Shown: in pieces, positions 9,120 to 17,042 of the stretch
Layout of the letters: each line of letters begins with the position of its first letter
Position numbering within the stretch: position 1 is the first letter of the stretch
Assembly (NCBI GenBank): GCA_036493475.1
Contig: DASXPS010000147.1
Coordinates: 1 to 64,000, forward strand
Source: Sporichthyaceae bacterium
Lineage (GTDB): Bacteria > Actinomycetota > Actinomycetes > Sporichthyales > Sporichthyaceae
Direction: 5' to 3'
DNA: 64,000 nucleotides
Notes under the pieces: generated by a model
Seen by the model: only the letters and a program-made list of their open reading frames with translations
Database searches by the model: none
Told to the model about the DNA's origin: nothing
Made by a program: the position numbers and the translations under genes

Positions 9120-9179
9120 GTAACCCCCCGAACCCGCCCAAACCGCCCGCGCCGACTTTGCGCAGCGACCGGGGGTTAC
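9120..9179. terminator. Possible stem-loop between HAD and DUF2203 genes
   Basis: GTAACCCCC (9120-9128) and GGGGGTTAC (9171-9179) are perfect 9-bp arms separated by a C-rich 42-nt loop. The right arm contains the stop codon of the DUF2203 gene. The rest of the 8922-9175 gap shows no convincing gene. The long loop makes a terminator role uncertain. Confidence 0.3.
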
Positions 9180-9538
9180 GGGGTGAGGGGGCGGCGGCCG
9201 GGGAAGCCGAGGTCGCTGCGGTGGTACCAGGCGAGTTCGCGGTCGCCCTCCAACCAGCAGAACATCACCTCGACGCCGTCGAACTCGCCGGGAAAGTCGA
9301 TCAACAACGGCGCGACGCCCTTCAGGTGCGCACCGGTCTGCTGCACCTCGGTCAACAACTCGTCCAGCCGGGCCTGGGCGGCCTTGAACTCCGCCAGGCC
9401 GCCGAGCTCACTGCGGGTGCCCGCGTTCTGCGCGGTGGCCAGTTCGGCGGCGTCGGCGCGCAACGTGACGATCTCGTCGAGCACCGGCAGCAGCCGCGCG
9501 AGTTCGGCCCGGGCCTCCTCCAGCGTGAACAACCCCAT
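9176..9538 (-). CDS. DUF2203 family protein
   Basis: 120-residue cytoplasmic protein. An N-terminal helical half (FTLEEARAELARLLPVLDEI) is followed by a compact C-terminal segment with GVAPLLIDFPGEFDG, VMFCWLEGD and HRSDLGFPGRRPL, which are the recognisable DUF2203 features. Function unknown. The ATG at 9538 is 4 nt after the stop of the hydroxylase-family gene upstream, so the two are probably co-transcribed. Confidence 0.85.
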   Translation of the reverse strand: MGLFTLEEARAELARLLPVLDEIVTLRADAAELATAQNAGTRSELGGLAEFKAAQARLDELLTEVQQTGAHLKGVAPLLIDFPGEFDGVEVMFCWLEGDRELAWYHRSDLGFPGRRPLTP

Positions 9539-9542
9539 GCGC

Positions 9543-11057
9543 TCAGGTCTGCTCGGGTTGCGGCGGTTGGCAACCCGTCGAGCAGCACTTGCCGGGTTGC
9601 CGGCTGGTCAGTGGACGGCCACCGGCCACGCCGCGCTCCAACAGTCGTTGCACCAGTTCGGTCTTCTCCGGCAGCGGGTAGTTGCGCCAGATCTCCCGCT
9701 TCATCGCCTCCGGTGACCCGCCGCCGTGCAGCGAGATCACCGAGTACCAGCCGCCCTGATAGGACGCGGTCAGGTCCTCCACCAGGCGGGCGACCTCCAG
9801 CCGTTGCCGGCTCGGGATGTCGGCGCGGGCACCCAACACGGCGTCCAGTGCGGCCGCGGTCTCCGGGTTGTGGTCCTCGTCCGGGCCGGGCAGCGCCACG
9901 ATCAGCCCGCCGGAGACGTAGTGCGCCAGGCGGTGCATGTCGTAGATGCCGTTGGCCAGCAGTAGCTTGCCGATGTTGGCGAACACCGGATCCGGCATGA
10001 AGATGCCCGACGGGTCCTCGACCGCATAGCTGGACGCGGCCACGCCGCACGCGTAGAAGCCCTCCACCAGGGTGATCAGTTCGACCATGGCGTCGCGGAT
10101 GTGCGCATGCCGCTCGGTGTCCAGGCCGTTGGCCTCGGTCATCAGCACGCCGGCGCCGATGAGCAGATCGCCGAACCCGGCCCGGGCCCCGATGCAGGTG
10201 TGCCGGTGATGGGTGGCGTAGGAGGTGGTGAGCAGGCCGCCGACCTCGTGCTCGCCGGCCAGGAACACCCGCTCCCACGGCACGAACACGTCGTCGAAGA
10301 TCACCACGCCGGTTGACTGGCCGTAGCGGTTGGAGAAGGTGGCCGCCCGCTCGCCGGGCCGCCCGGCCGGGCGGGCCACGATGGTTACCCCGTCGGCGTC
10401 GACGGGCACCGCGGCGCACACCGCGAAGTCGGCATCCTCGGCGGTCATGGTGCGACACGGCATGACCAGGAACTCGTGCACGTACGGGGCGCCGGTGACG
10501 ATGGCCTTGGTGCCGCGCAGCACGATGCCGTCGCTGCGCCGGGAGCTGATGTGCACGTACACATCGGGATTGGCCTGCTTGCCGGGGCGCTGCGAGCGGT
10601 CGCCCTTGGCGTCGGTCATCGCCACGCCGAGGGTCAGGTCCTCGTCCTGGACCCGGGCCAGGTAGGAGGCGAAGCGTTGGCCGTACTCGGTGCCGTGCTC
10701 GGCGTCGGCGGCGAAGGTGGCCTGGGCCAGCGCGGCCAACGAGTCGTGGGTGAGGTAGCGCTGCGCGCACCCGGACTCCTGACAGACCAGCCGGACCGCC
10801 TCCAGCTTGGCCAACAGGTCCGCACCGTTGGTGTCCTGGTGCGTCATCCGGTTGACCGTGCGCCCATCGGGGGTGCGCGCGGTCATCACCTCGGCGTACT
10901 GCGCCTGGTGCGCCAGGTCGTAGGTGACGCCGATGGCGTTGATGCCGGGCAGCAGCGCCGGATCATCGGCCACCACGTCCACGGTGCGACCGTCGAGGAA
11001 CACCCGCGGCTTGTATTCGCGCAGGGACTCCCGGTACTCCGCCGCGGTCATCAACAT
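9543..11057 (-). CDS. 4-hydroxyphenylacetate 3-hydroxylase / 4-hydroxybutyryl-CoA dehydratase family flavoprotein
   Basis: 504-residue member of the acyl-CoA dehydrogenase-fold family that includes HpaB and AbfD. AbfD-like segments include MLMTAAEYRESLR, GINAIGVTYDLA, LRGTKAIVTGAPYVHEFLVMP and ARAGFGDLLIGA. Recalled AbfD Fe-S ligands (C99, C103, H292, C299) align here with C97, Y101, H284 and A291. Two of four are therefore lost, so a flavin-only enzyme is more likely than a cluster-bearing dehydratase. The C-terminus ends in an unusual Cys-rich tail, GKCCSTGCQP. Divergent from an enoyl-CoA hydratase 61 bp away. Substrate uncertain. Confidence 0.8.
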   Translation of the reverse strand: MLMTAAEYRESLREYKPRVFLDGRTVDVVADDPALLPGINAIGVTYDLAHQAQYAEVMTARTPDGRTVNRMTHQDTNGADLLAKLEAVRLVCQESGCAQRYLTHDSLAALAQATFAADAEHGTEYGQRFASYLARVQDEDLTLGVAMTDAKGDRSQRPGKQANPDVYVHISSRRSDGIVLRGTKAIVTGAPYVHEFLVMPCRTMTAEDADFAVCAAVPVDADGVTIVARPAGRPGERAATFSNRYGQSTGVVIFDDVFVPWERVFLAGEHEVGGLLTTSYATHHRHTCIGARAGFGDLLIGAGVLMTEANGLDTERHAHIRDAMVELITLVEGFYACGVAASSYAVEDPSGIFMPDPVFANIGKLLLANGIYDMHRLAHYVSGGLIVALPGPDEDHNPETAAALDAVLGARADIPSRQRLEVARLVEDLTASYQGGWYSVISLHGGGSPEAMKREIWRNYPLPEKTELVQRLLERGVAGGRPLTSRQPGKCCSTGCQPPQPEQT

Positions 11058-11118
11058 CAGCGCGCCTCCCGAGATGGTGGATGAAGTAATTTAACCCGCC
11101 GGCCGGGAGGAGACCGCA

Positions 11119-11892
11119 GTGGAACTCGAGCAGGACGTCGTCACCTACCACCTCGTCAACGGGGTCGCGTGGCTGACCATCAACCGCCCGCAGGCGCGCA
11201 ACGCGCTGAATCAGGCAGTGCGCGACGGGTTGTACGCGGGCGTGCGGCGGTTCAACGAGGACACCGGGGCCAAGGTGCTGGTGCTCACCGGGGCCGGCGA
11301 CCGGGCCTTCTGCGCGGGCGGTGACCTCAAGGAGATGGCCACCCTGCGGTTGAAGGTGCCGCCCGTCGATTTCCTCCCGCAGTTCGGTCGCAACATCGAG
11401 GTGCCCAAGCCGACCATCGCGGCAGTCAACGGCGTGGCCCTCGGCGGCGGTTTCCTGCTCGCCCAGCAATGCGACCTGGTGGTGGCCGCGGACACGGCGA
11501 GCTTCGCGATCAGCGAGGCCAAGGTGGGCCGCGGGTCGCCGTGGGCCGCACCGCTGCCGTGGCTGATCCCGCCGCGGATCGCCATGGAGATCGTGCTCAC
11601 CGGCGATCCGCTGACCGCCGCGCGGGCGCTCGAGGTGGGTCTGGTGAATCGGGTGGTGCCGGCCGCGGAGTTGGTGGCCGCGACCCAGGCGCTGGGCGAG
11701 CGCATCGTGGCCAACGCTCCGCTGTCGGTGCTGGCCGGCAAGGCGACGGTGCGGCTGTGCGCCGAACACTCGCTGAGCGAGGCTTACGCGCAGGCCGAGA
11801 AGATCTGGGACCCGGTGTACCGCAGCGCGGACGCGCAGGAGGGCCCGGCCGCGTTCCGGGACAAGCGACCGCCGGTGTGGACCGGGAGGTGA
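11119..11892 (+). CDS. Enoyl-CoA hydratase/isomerase family protein
   Basis: 257-residue crotonase-fold enzyme acting on an acyl-CoA thioester. Visible are WLTINRPQARNAL, the first oxyanion-hole segment AFCAGGDLKEM, the second one NGVALGGGFLLA and the active-site region SEAKVGRG. The GTG start at 11119 has a good Shine-Dalgarno (GGGAGGAG at 11105-11112). It is divergent from the hydroxylase/dehydratase-family gene, so the two may serve one CoA-ester pathway (inference). Confidence 0.9.
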   Translation: MELEQDVVTYHLVNGVAWLTINRPQARNALNQAVRDGLYAGVRRFNEDTGAKVLVLTGAGDRAFCAGGDLKEMATLRLKVPPVDFLPQFGRNIEVPKPTIAAVNGVALGGGFLLAQQCDLVVAADTASFAISEAKVGRGSPWAAPLPWLIPPRIAMEIVLTGDPLTAARALEVGLVNRVVPAAELVAATQALGERIVANAPLSVLAGKATVRLCAEHSLSEAYAQAEKIWDPVYRSADAQEGPAAFRDKRPPVWTGR

Positions 11893-11932
11893 GTGGTCGT
11901 CAGGCCGCTACCACCCCACGGCTCCGGGCCGG

Positions 11933-12379
11933 CTAAACGGTGAGGGTGAGCAGGTCGAGGCCGGGGAACTGGGCGAAGGCGGTGTCGATGGTGACCAGCC
12001 GGTGTCGGCCGGTGGCGGCGAACGCGGCCAGCCAGGCATCCGTCCACAGTTTGGGAGAGACGCTGTCCCGGGCGGCGTAGCTGCGCCAGCGGGCCTGCAC
12101 CCCGGTGGGCTCACGGTCCTGCAGGGTGATCCGCTCGTCGGCGAAGAGCGCGTCGTGCACGGTCCAGGCCTCGGCATTGGTCAACGGCGGGTTCCCGTAG
12201 GCGCCCAGCACGGCCGGGTTGGTGAGCAACCGCAGGAACGCCTGCTGGGTGGTGCGGCAGAACACCACGGTGCCGGGCTCGGACAGCCCGTCGAGCCAGC
12301 CGACCGCGCCCGCGTGGTGGGTGTGGGCGGAGATGCTCAGGGCCAGCCACACATTGACGTCGCACAGGTAGGTGGTCAC
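11933..12379 (-). CDS. VapC-type PIN-domain ribonuclease toxin (first TA pair)
   Basis: 148-residue PIN-domain toxin that would cleave RNA when freed from its antitoxin. The first acidic residue is in YLCDVNVWLAL. The segment VVFCRTTQQAFLRLLTN is typical of actinobacterial VapC toxins, and the C-terminal acidic pair lies in WTDAWLAAFA and VTIDTAF. It overlaps the antitoxin gene by 4 nt (ATGA), the usual coupling of TA operons. Confidence 0.9.
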   Translation of the reverse strand: MTTYLCDVNVWLALSISAHTHHAGAVGWLDGLSEPGTVVFCRTTQQAFLRLLTNPAVLGAYGNPPLTNAEAWTVHDALFADERITLQDREPTGVQARWRSYAARDSVSPKLWTDAWLAAFAATGRHRLVTIDTAFAQFPGLDLLTLTV

Positions 12380-12648
12380 CGCTCGCCCGACGGGAGCGCG
12401 GTGGCCTCCTCGGCGGCCAGCAGGGCCGCGACCCGCTCAGGGGTGAGCTCATGGTCGGAATCCGCCGGATGGGCGGCGTGGATGAGTGGCAGCCGGACCC
12501 GGGCCGGCGCGGGTCCGGGCCCGCGGTCCTCGTCAAGGGCGCGGTGCAGCAGGTCGGCGACGAGGTCCTTGAGGCGGCGGTTGTCCTCGGCGGCCTTGAT
12601 TTTGAGTCGGCGCACCAGGTCCGCGGGGAGGTCCATGGTCGTCTTCAT
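12376..12648 (-). CDS. VapB-type antitoxin (first TA pair)
   Basis: 90-residue antitoxin. The N-terminal 40 residues (TMDLPADLVRRLKIKAAED) look like a ribbon-helix-helix DNA-binding domain. The acidic, flexible C-terminus should wrap the toxin. ATG at 12648 has no Shine-Dalgarno, and a short palindrome lies 10 bp upstream, so a leaderless autoregulated transcript is likely. It precedes and overlaps vapC. Confidence 0.87.
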   Translation of the reverse strand: MKTTMDLPADLVRRLKIKAAEDNRRLKDLVADLLHRALDEDRGPGPAPARVRLPLIHAAHPADSDHELTPERVAALLAAEEATALPSGER

Positions 12649-12657
12649 CGAGCCAGC

Positions 12658-12667
12658 TTACCAGTAA
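12658..12667 (-). promoter_or_regulatory. Short palindrome upstream of the first vapB
   Basis: TTAC-CA-GTAA lies 10 bp upstream of the vapB start in an AT-richer patch. It is the expected position for autoregulatory binding by a VapBC complex, although the site is short. Confidence 0.35.
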
Positions 12668-12681
12668 ACCATTTTCCCAGC

Positions 12682-14103
12682 TCACGCCGCTGAGGTATTC
12701 GCCAGGGAGGCCGCCGCGGTGGCGACGTCGCGGGGATAGGTGCGCAGACCGATCGCGGCCACGCCGCCGGCCACCGGCAGCAGCACCAGGAACAGCAGGA
12801 AGGTCGGGGCCAGTCCGTGGCCCTGCCCGGCGGTATAGGTGTTGGTGGCGGCGTCGCCGACGCTGACGTGCGAGCCGAACAGGTGGTCGGCGACCAACCC
12901 GAAGGCCAGCGGGGCGGCCGCCTCGCACAGCAACCGCAACGTGGTGCGCACCGCCTCGGACCGTCCCCACAGGTGCGGATGGATGATGTCCAACCGCGCC
13001 GCGTCCTGCGCCGGGCTGCCCGCCCCGAGCAGCACCGATCCGGCGCCGAGCAGCGGCACGGACAGCCACAGCGTGTGCAGCGCGAACCCCGCGCCGAGCA
13101 GCACCGGAAGAACGAACAGCAACACGGCGGGCACCAGGATGCGCGCGGTGAGCACCCCACGGGCGAGCAGGTTGTCGGTGAACCGGCCGCCGAAAAACGC
13201 GCCGGCCACCGCGCCGACCGCGATGACCAGCAACAGCGCCGACGCCGCGGCGCTGCCGATGCCGTAGTGGTGCTGGGCGAACAACACCACGAACGTGCGC
13301 ACCCCGGCGAAGTAGAAATACGTCAGCGCGGACGCCGCGATGACCACCAGGTTGGTCCGCACCCGCAGCACGTAGCGCACCGCCCACCACAGCCCGGCCC
13401 GCTGCGGGTCGGTGTGCAGCACCTGCTCCGGGTAGGGCTCGACGCCGTGAGCGGCCACGGCCCCGGCGGCGCCGCGCCGCTTGGTCTGCACCCGCCCGGC
13501 CCGCCCGCGGGCCGGTTCGTCGAGCCGCCAGACGATCGCGGCCAGAGCCAGGCCGGGCAGCACCAGCCACGCGAACGCGGCCCGCCACCCGACCAGCCCG
13601 CCCAGCGCCCCGGACACCGCGAAACCCAACCCGGTGCCCGCGAACTCGCCGACCAGGATGAACCCGTAGATGCGCGCGCGCTGCCCGGCCGGGAACAGGT
13701 CGCCGGTGAGCGAGGCGACCGTCGGCCCGGCCGTCGCGCTGACCGCGCCCAGCGCCAGCCGGGACACCAGCAGCCAGCCGTAGGACGGGGCGAGCGCGCC
13801 GAACACCATGGCCACCGACCACAGCGCGATCGACCCGGCGAGCAAGCGGGTGCGGCACACCCGGTCGGTGAGCGCGCCGATGGGCAGCGTGGTCAACGCC
13901 CCGACCAGCGTGGTGGCCGCGGACAACAGGCCAATGCGGGTGTTGTCGATGTGGAACGAGCGCTGCAAATCCGACGCGGTGGCCGCAACGGTGCCCTTGT
14001 CGGCGCCGTCCAGGGCGAGGACCGCGGCGAGCACCAGGATCATCCGCAGCCGCGGCGAATCCCGGACCGCGCCGACGAGTCGGGTCAACGACCCGGCGGT
14101 CAC
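12682..14103 (-). CDS. MFS transporter
   Basis: 473-residue major facilitator permease with about 12 hydrophobic helices. The conserved loop 2-3 motif is present as GALTDRVCRTRLLAG. The N-terminus carries DGADKGTVAATASDL in helix 1, and helix 4-5 has PTVASLTGDLFPAGQRARIYG. An internal cytoplasmic loop (about 210-250) separates the halves. The GTG start overlaps the stop of the coiled-coil gene by 4 nt. Substrate unknown; the family includes drug and metabolite exporters. Same strand as the TetR-P450 genes. Confidence 0.85.
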   Translation of the reverse strand: MTAGSLTRLVGAVRDSPRLRMILVLAAVLALDGADKGTVAATASDLQRSFHIDNTRIGLLSAATTLVGALTTLPIGALTDRVCRTRLLAGSIALWSVAMVFGALAPSYGWLLVSRLALGAVSATAGPTVASLTGDLFPAGQRARIYGFILVGEFAGTGLGFAVSGALGGLVGWRAAFAWLVLPGLALAAIVWRLDEPARGRAGRVQTKRRGAAGAVAAHGVEPYPEQVLHTDPQRAGLWWAVRYVLRVRTNLVVIAASALTYFYFAGVRTFVVLFAQHHYGIGSAAASALLLVIAVGAVAGAFFGGRFTDNLLARGVLTARILVPAVLLFVLPVLLGAGFALHTLWLSVPLLGAGSVLLGAGSPAQDAARLDIIHPHLWGRSEAVRTTLRLLCEAAAPLAFGLVADHLFGSHVSVGDAATNTYTAGQGHGLAPTFLLFLVLLPVAGGVAAIGLRTYPRDVATAAASLANTSAA

Positions 14104-14948
14104 CCGTCGACCCCGGCGATCCGGTCGCGTTCGGCTTGCGCGTCGGCCTGCCGACGTTGCGCGGCGCGCACGGCCTTGTCCGCCTCGCGCACCGCGGCGG
14201 CGCTGTCCTTGCGGGCGCGCTCGGCCTCGGCGGCCGCGGTGCGCGCGTCATCGAGCTCACCGCGCAGCTCCTCGACCCGCCGGCCCGCGGCCTGCGCCGC
14301 GGCGTCCGCGTCGGCGGCGACGGATTGCGCGTCGTCGCGGACGCTGCCGGCCTCGGCGAGCGCTCGCGCGGCCTCGACGAGGTCCTGCTCCGCGCGCCGC
14401 AGCCGGACGTCGTCCAGGCGCGCGACCTTCGCCGGCGACCGATTCGGTGGGGCGGCCTCCACGTCGCCGAACCCGCTGCGGAACAGGCCCTCGACCAGCC
14501 GCCCGGCGAGCAACGCCTCCGCGGCATGTTGGTCGACCAGCGCTGCGTGCAGGGTGTCCGCCAACCCACCGGCCGTGGAGTCACTGACCGCCTGTCCGGC
14601 CTGCTTGGCCAGCGCCCGGGCCTGACTCATCAGCGCACGCACCACCTCGTCGCGCTGCTTGGCCAGCGCGCGCAGCTCGTCCCCGGCCAGCGCCCGAGTT
14701 GCCTCCCGCATGCCCGCGCCGAGCTCGATCAGCGGCGCCAACTCATCGGCGTGCGCGCGGGCCAACTGGTTGGCCAGCCACGCCACCACATTCGGCTTGG
14801 CCAGCGCCTTGATCCGCCCGGCCAACTCCTTGTCGCCGGCCTGCCGGGCCTGCTTCTCGTACCCGGTCCGGGCCGCGGTGAAATCAGCGAGCGGCAGCCC
14901 GTACAGCTCGTCGGCGATCTCATCGAGGCTGGGCCCTGCGGCGGACAT
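14100..14948 (-). CDS. Uncharacterised coiled-coil protein
   Basis: 282 residues, no enzyme motif recognised. The first 130 residues form a conserved-looking globular part (SLDEIADELYGLPLADFTAAR, KALAKPNVVAWLANQLAR). Residues about 180-282 are Ala/Glu/Arg-rich with heptad character, indicating a long coiled coil. It overlaps the MFS gene by 4 nt and follows the TetR gene after 57 bp. Proteins of this build occur widely in actinobacteria without known function. Confidence 0.6.
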   Translation of the reverse strand: MSAAGPSLDEIADELYGLPLADFTAARTGYEKQARQAGDKELAGRIKALAKPNVVAWLANQLARAHADELAPLIELGAGMREATRALAGDELRALAKQRDEVVRALMSQARALAKQAGQAVSDSTAGGLADTLHAALVDQHAAEALLAGRLVEGLFRSGFGDVEAAPPNRSPAKVARLDDVRLRRAEQDLVEAARALAEAGSVRDDAQSVAADADAAAQAAGRRVEELRGELDDARTAAAEAERARKDSAAAVREADKAVRAAQRRQADAQAERDRIAGVDG

Positions 14949-15005
14949 GGTTCAGTCTCCCGGGCGGGCCACCGCGGGTCGGCACGCGCCTCCGCTGACG
15001 CAACG

Positions 15006-15644
15006 TCAGGTGCTGGGCAGCAGCGCGACGCTGGGCAGCTCCCGGTAGGCGATCTCCCGCGCCTGCGCGGCGTCCAGACCCAGCGCGTGCAGCAACACCT
15101 CGGCGGTCTCCGACTCGGCCTGCGCACCCAAGCGTCCGTCCAGCACCGCCCGGGTGACCGCGATCGTGGCGCCCACCACGTAGGTCAGCGTGGTCACCGG
15201 CGAGGACATCGGGATGAACCGGCCCTGCTCGACGCCGGATTCCAGCAGCCGCCGGCCGAACGGCAGGATCCGCTGCTGGAACTGCACGTCCGCCTGGTCC
15301 AGGTTGACCATCAGCCGCGCCGTGGCCGGGTCCTCGGTGGCATTGCGCACGAACCAGCGGTGCGCCGCGCTGGCCGCCTCGGCCGGATCATCGAATCGGG
15401 CCACGTGCGCGATCAGTGTCCCGGCCAGGGTGGACATCAGGTCGAGGACGACGGCCTCGACCAGGTCCTCCTTGGAGCCGAAGTAGTTGTAGAACGAGCC
15501 GAAGCCGACGTCGGCGGCGTCGGTGACCTCACGCAGCCGTACGCCCTCGACGCCCTTCTCGGCGATGATCTGCGCGGCCGCCCGGGTCAGTTGGGCGCGG
15601 GTGCGTTGTTGTCGACGCTGTACCCGCCCGAGCTCACTCGACAC
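15006..15644 (-). CDS. TetR family transcriptional regulator
   Basis: 212-residue repressor. The N-terminal helix-turn-helix has RAQLTRAAAQIIAEKGVEGV followed by VGFGSFYNYFGSKEDLVEAV, the recognition helix with the typical tail. The C-terminal ligand domain is all-helical. The start is taken at GTG 15644 (SSELGRVQRRQQ), overlapping the last codons of the P450 gene; the frame is open further upstream, but that part reads through the P450. It probably controls the P450 operon, whose promoter carries inverted repeats. Confidence 0.88.
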   Translation of the reverse strand: MSSELGRVQRRQQRTRAQLTRAAAQIIAEKGVEGVRLREVTDAADVGFGSFYNYFGSKEDLVEAVVLDLMSTLAGTLIAHVARFDDPAEAASAAHRWFVRNATEDPATARLMVNLDQADVQFQQRILPFGRRLLESGVEQGRFIPMSSPVTTLTYVVGATIAVTRAVLDGRLGAQAESETAEVLLHALGLDAAQAREIAYRELPSVALLPST

Positions 15645-16848
15645 GGCCGAAAGATACCGGCATCGACTCCACGACCACGGTCGCCAGGCTGGGCCGGACC
15701 ACGGCGGGACCACGCGCGGCGATGGCCGGGAACCGGGCCAGCAGCTCCTCGAAGGCGATTCGTGCCTCGACCAACGCCACCGAGGCGCCGATGCATTTGT
15801 GCGGGCCCCAGGAGAAGGCCAGCGCCTCGCTGGGCAGCCGGGTGATGTCGAAGCGCAACGGGTCGGGAAACATCGCGGGGTCGAAGTTCGCCACGGTGAA
15901 GTTCATGACCACGGTGTCGCCGGCCTTGATGGCGTGCCCGCCGATCTCGGTGTCCGCGGTCGCGGTGCGGCGAATGTACCGGCCGGGGGTGATCACCCGC
16001 AGCATCTCCGCCACCGCCGGGCGGATCAGCCCCGGTTCCTCCAGGACGGCCTCCAGCGCGTCAGGGTGACGCAGCATCAGATCCAGGCCGGCGGCGATCA
16101 GGTTGCCGGTGGTCTCCAGTCCGGCCACCAGCAGCAGCCAGCACCACATCACCACCTCGTCGTCGGCCAGATCGCTGTGCACCAGCCGGGTGATCAGATC
16201 CTCGCGCGGGGCGCTGTGCCGGGCGGCCACCTCGGCGGCGAAGAACGCCACCATCTCCCCGAGCGCGGCGAAATCCGGGGTGGCGCCGGGCTCGAAGGAC
16301 TCCAGCACGATGTTCGCCCAGTGCTCGAAATCGTGTTCCCGGTCGGTGCTGACGCCGAGCAGGCGGGTGGTGACCAGCAACGGCACCCGGGTGGCGAACG
16401 CCCGGACGAAATCCGTCTCGGTGCCCGGCGGGATGGCGTCCAGGATGCGGCCGATCTCGGTGCGCACCGCGGGTTCGAGCATCTCGGCGGCACCGGGCCG
16501 GAAGTGCTGGTTGATCGGACCACGCAGTCGGCGGTGGGTCACCGCGTCCACGCAGTTCGCCGGACGCAGTGCCACCGGCAGTTGCGCGATCATCCCGGCG
16601 GCCTGCCGTACCTCGAACGCCGCGGCGTTGAGGAACACCCCGAACTCGGTGGTGAACAGCTCGCCGTCCTGCCCGACCTCGCGGATCAGGTCGTGCCGGC
16701 AGACGTTCCAGAAGGACTGGGTGTGCTCGGCCTCGACCCAGTACACCGGGTCGGTGGCGTGGATCTGCAGGTAGGCGGGACGGTTCTGCTCGGTGTAGAA
16801 GCGCGGGTCGCTGGCATCCAGCGTGAGCTCGGGGGCGGCGACGGCCAT
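15634..16848 (-). CDS. Cytochrome P450
   Basis: 404-residue soluble bacterial P450 that hydroxylates an unknown substrate using electrons from a ferredoxin. The I-helix oxygen-activation motif is AGLETTG; the ExxR segment is EMLR; the haem loop is FSWGPHKCIGA, with Cys as the proximal ligand. No ferredoxin or reductase gene adjoins it. The start ATG at 16848 is preceded by GGATCCTCC on the given strand (a GGAGG-type site). The overlapping TetR gene downstream and the AT-rich palindromic promoter indicate ligand-induced expression. Confidence 0.93.
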   Translation of the reverse strand: MAVAAPELTLDASDPRFYTEQNRPAYLQIHATDPVYWVEAEHTQSFWNVCRHDLIREVGQDGELFTTEFGVFLNAAAFEVRQAAGMIAQLPVALRPANCVDAVTHRRLRGPINQHFRPGAAEMLEPAVRTEIGRILDAIPPGTETDFVRAFATRVPLLVTTRLLGVSTDREHDFEHWANIVLESFEPGATPDFAALGEMVAFFAAEVAARHSAPREDLITRLVHSDLADDEVVMWCWLLLVAGLETTGNLIAAGLDLMLRHPDALEAVLEEPGLIRPAVAEMLRVITPGRYIRRTATADTEIGGHAIKAGDTVVMNFTVANFDPAMFPDPLRFDITRLPSEALAFSWGPHKCIGASVALVEARIAFEELLARFPAIAARGPAVVRPSLATVVVESMPVSFGRVE

Positions 16849-16883
16849 CGGATCCTCCTGGAGTTGAGGAGGACTGTAGACCT

Positions 16884-16923
16884 GAACTGATCAAAGTATC
16901 AATAGTGATCAAGCGGTCAGTTC
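16884..16923. promoter_or_regulatory. AT-rich promoter/operator region of the P450-TetR operon
   Basis: Inverted repeat GAACTGA (16884-16890) / TCAGTTC (16917-16923) encloses two TGATCA palindromes (16888-16893, 16906-16911). The stretch is clearly AT-richer than its surroundings and lies 36 bp upstream of the P450 start. A TetR-binding site is the likeliest reading. Confidence 0.5.
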
Positions 16924-17042
16924 TAATATCAGGCGACGTCGGGGTAGAGCACGGCGACGCGGCCGGCCAGTCCGGCCTGCAGGTGCCGACCGGTGTCGTT
17001 CATGGAGAGTGGCACCGCACGTTTCGGCGGCCAGGGTCGGGT

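Noticed and set aside
12817-14625. 602-codon plus-strand open frame antisense to the MFS and coiled-coil genes
   Set aside because: His/Arg/Gln-rich composition typical of antisense frames; the minus-strand genes have real domains.
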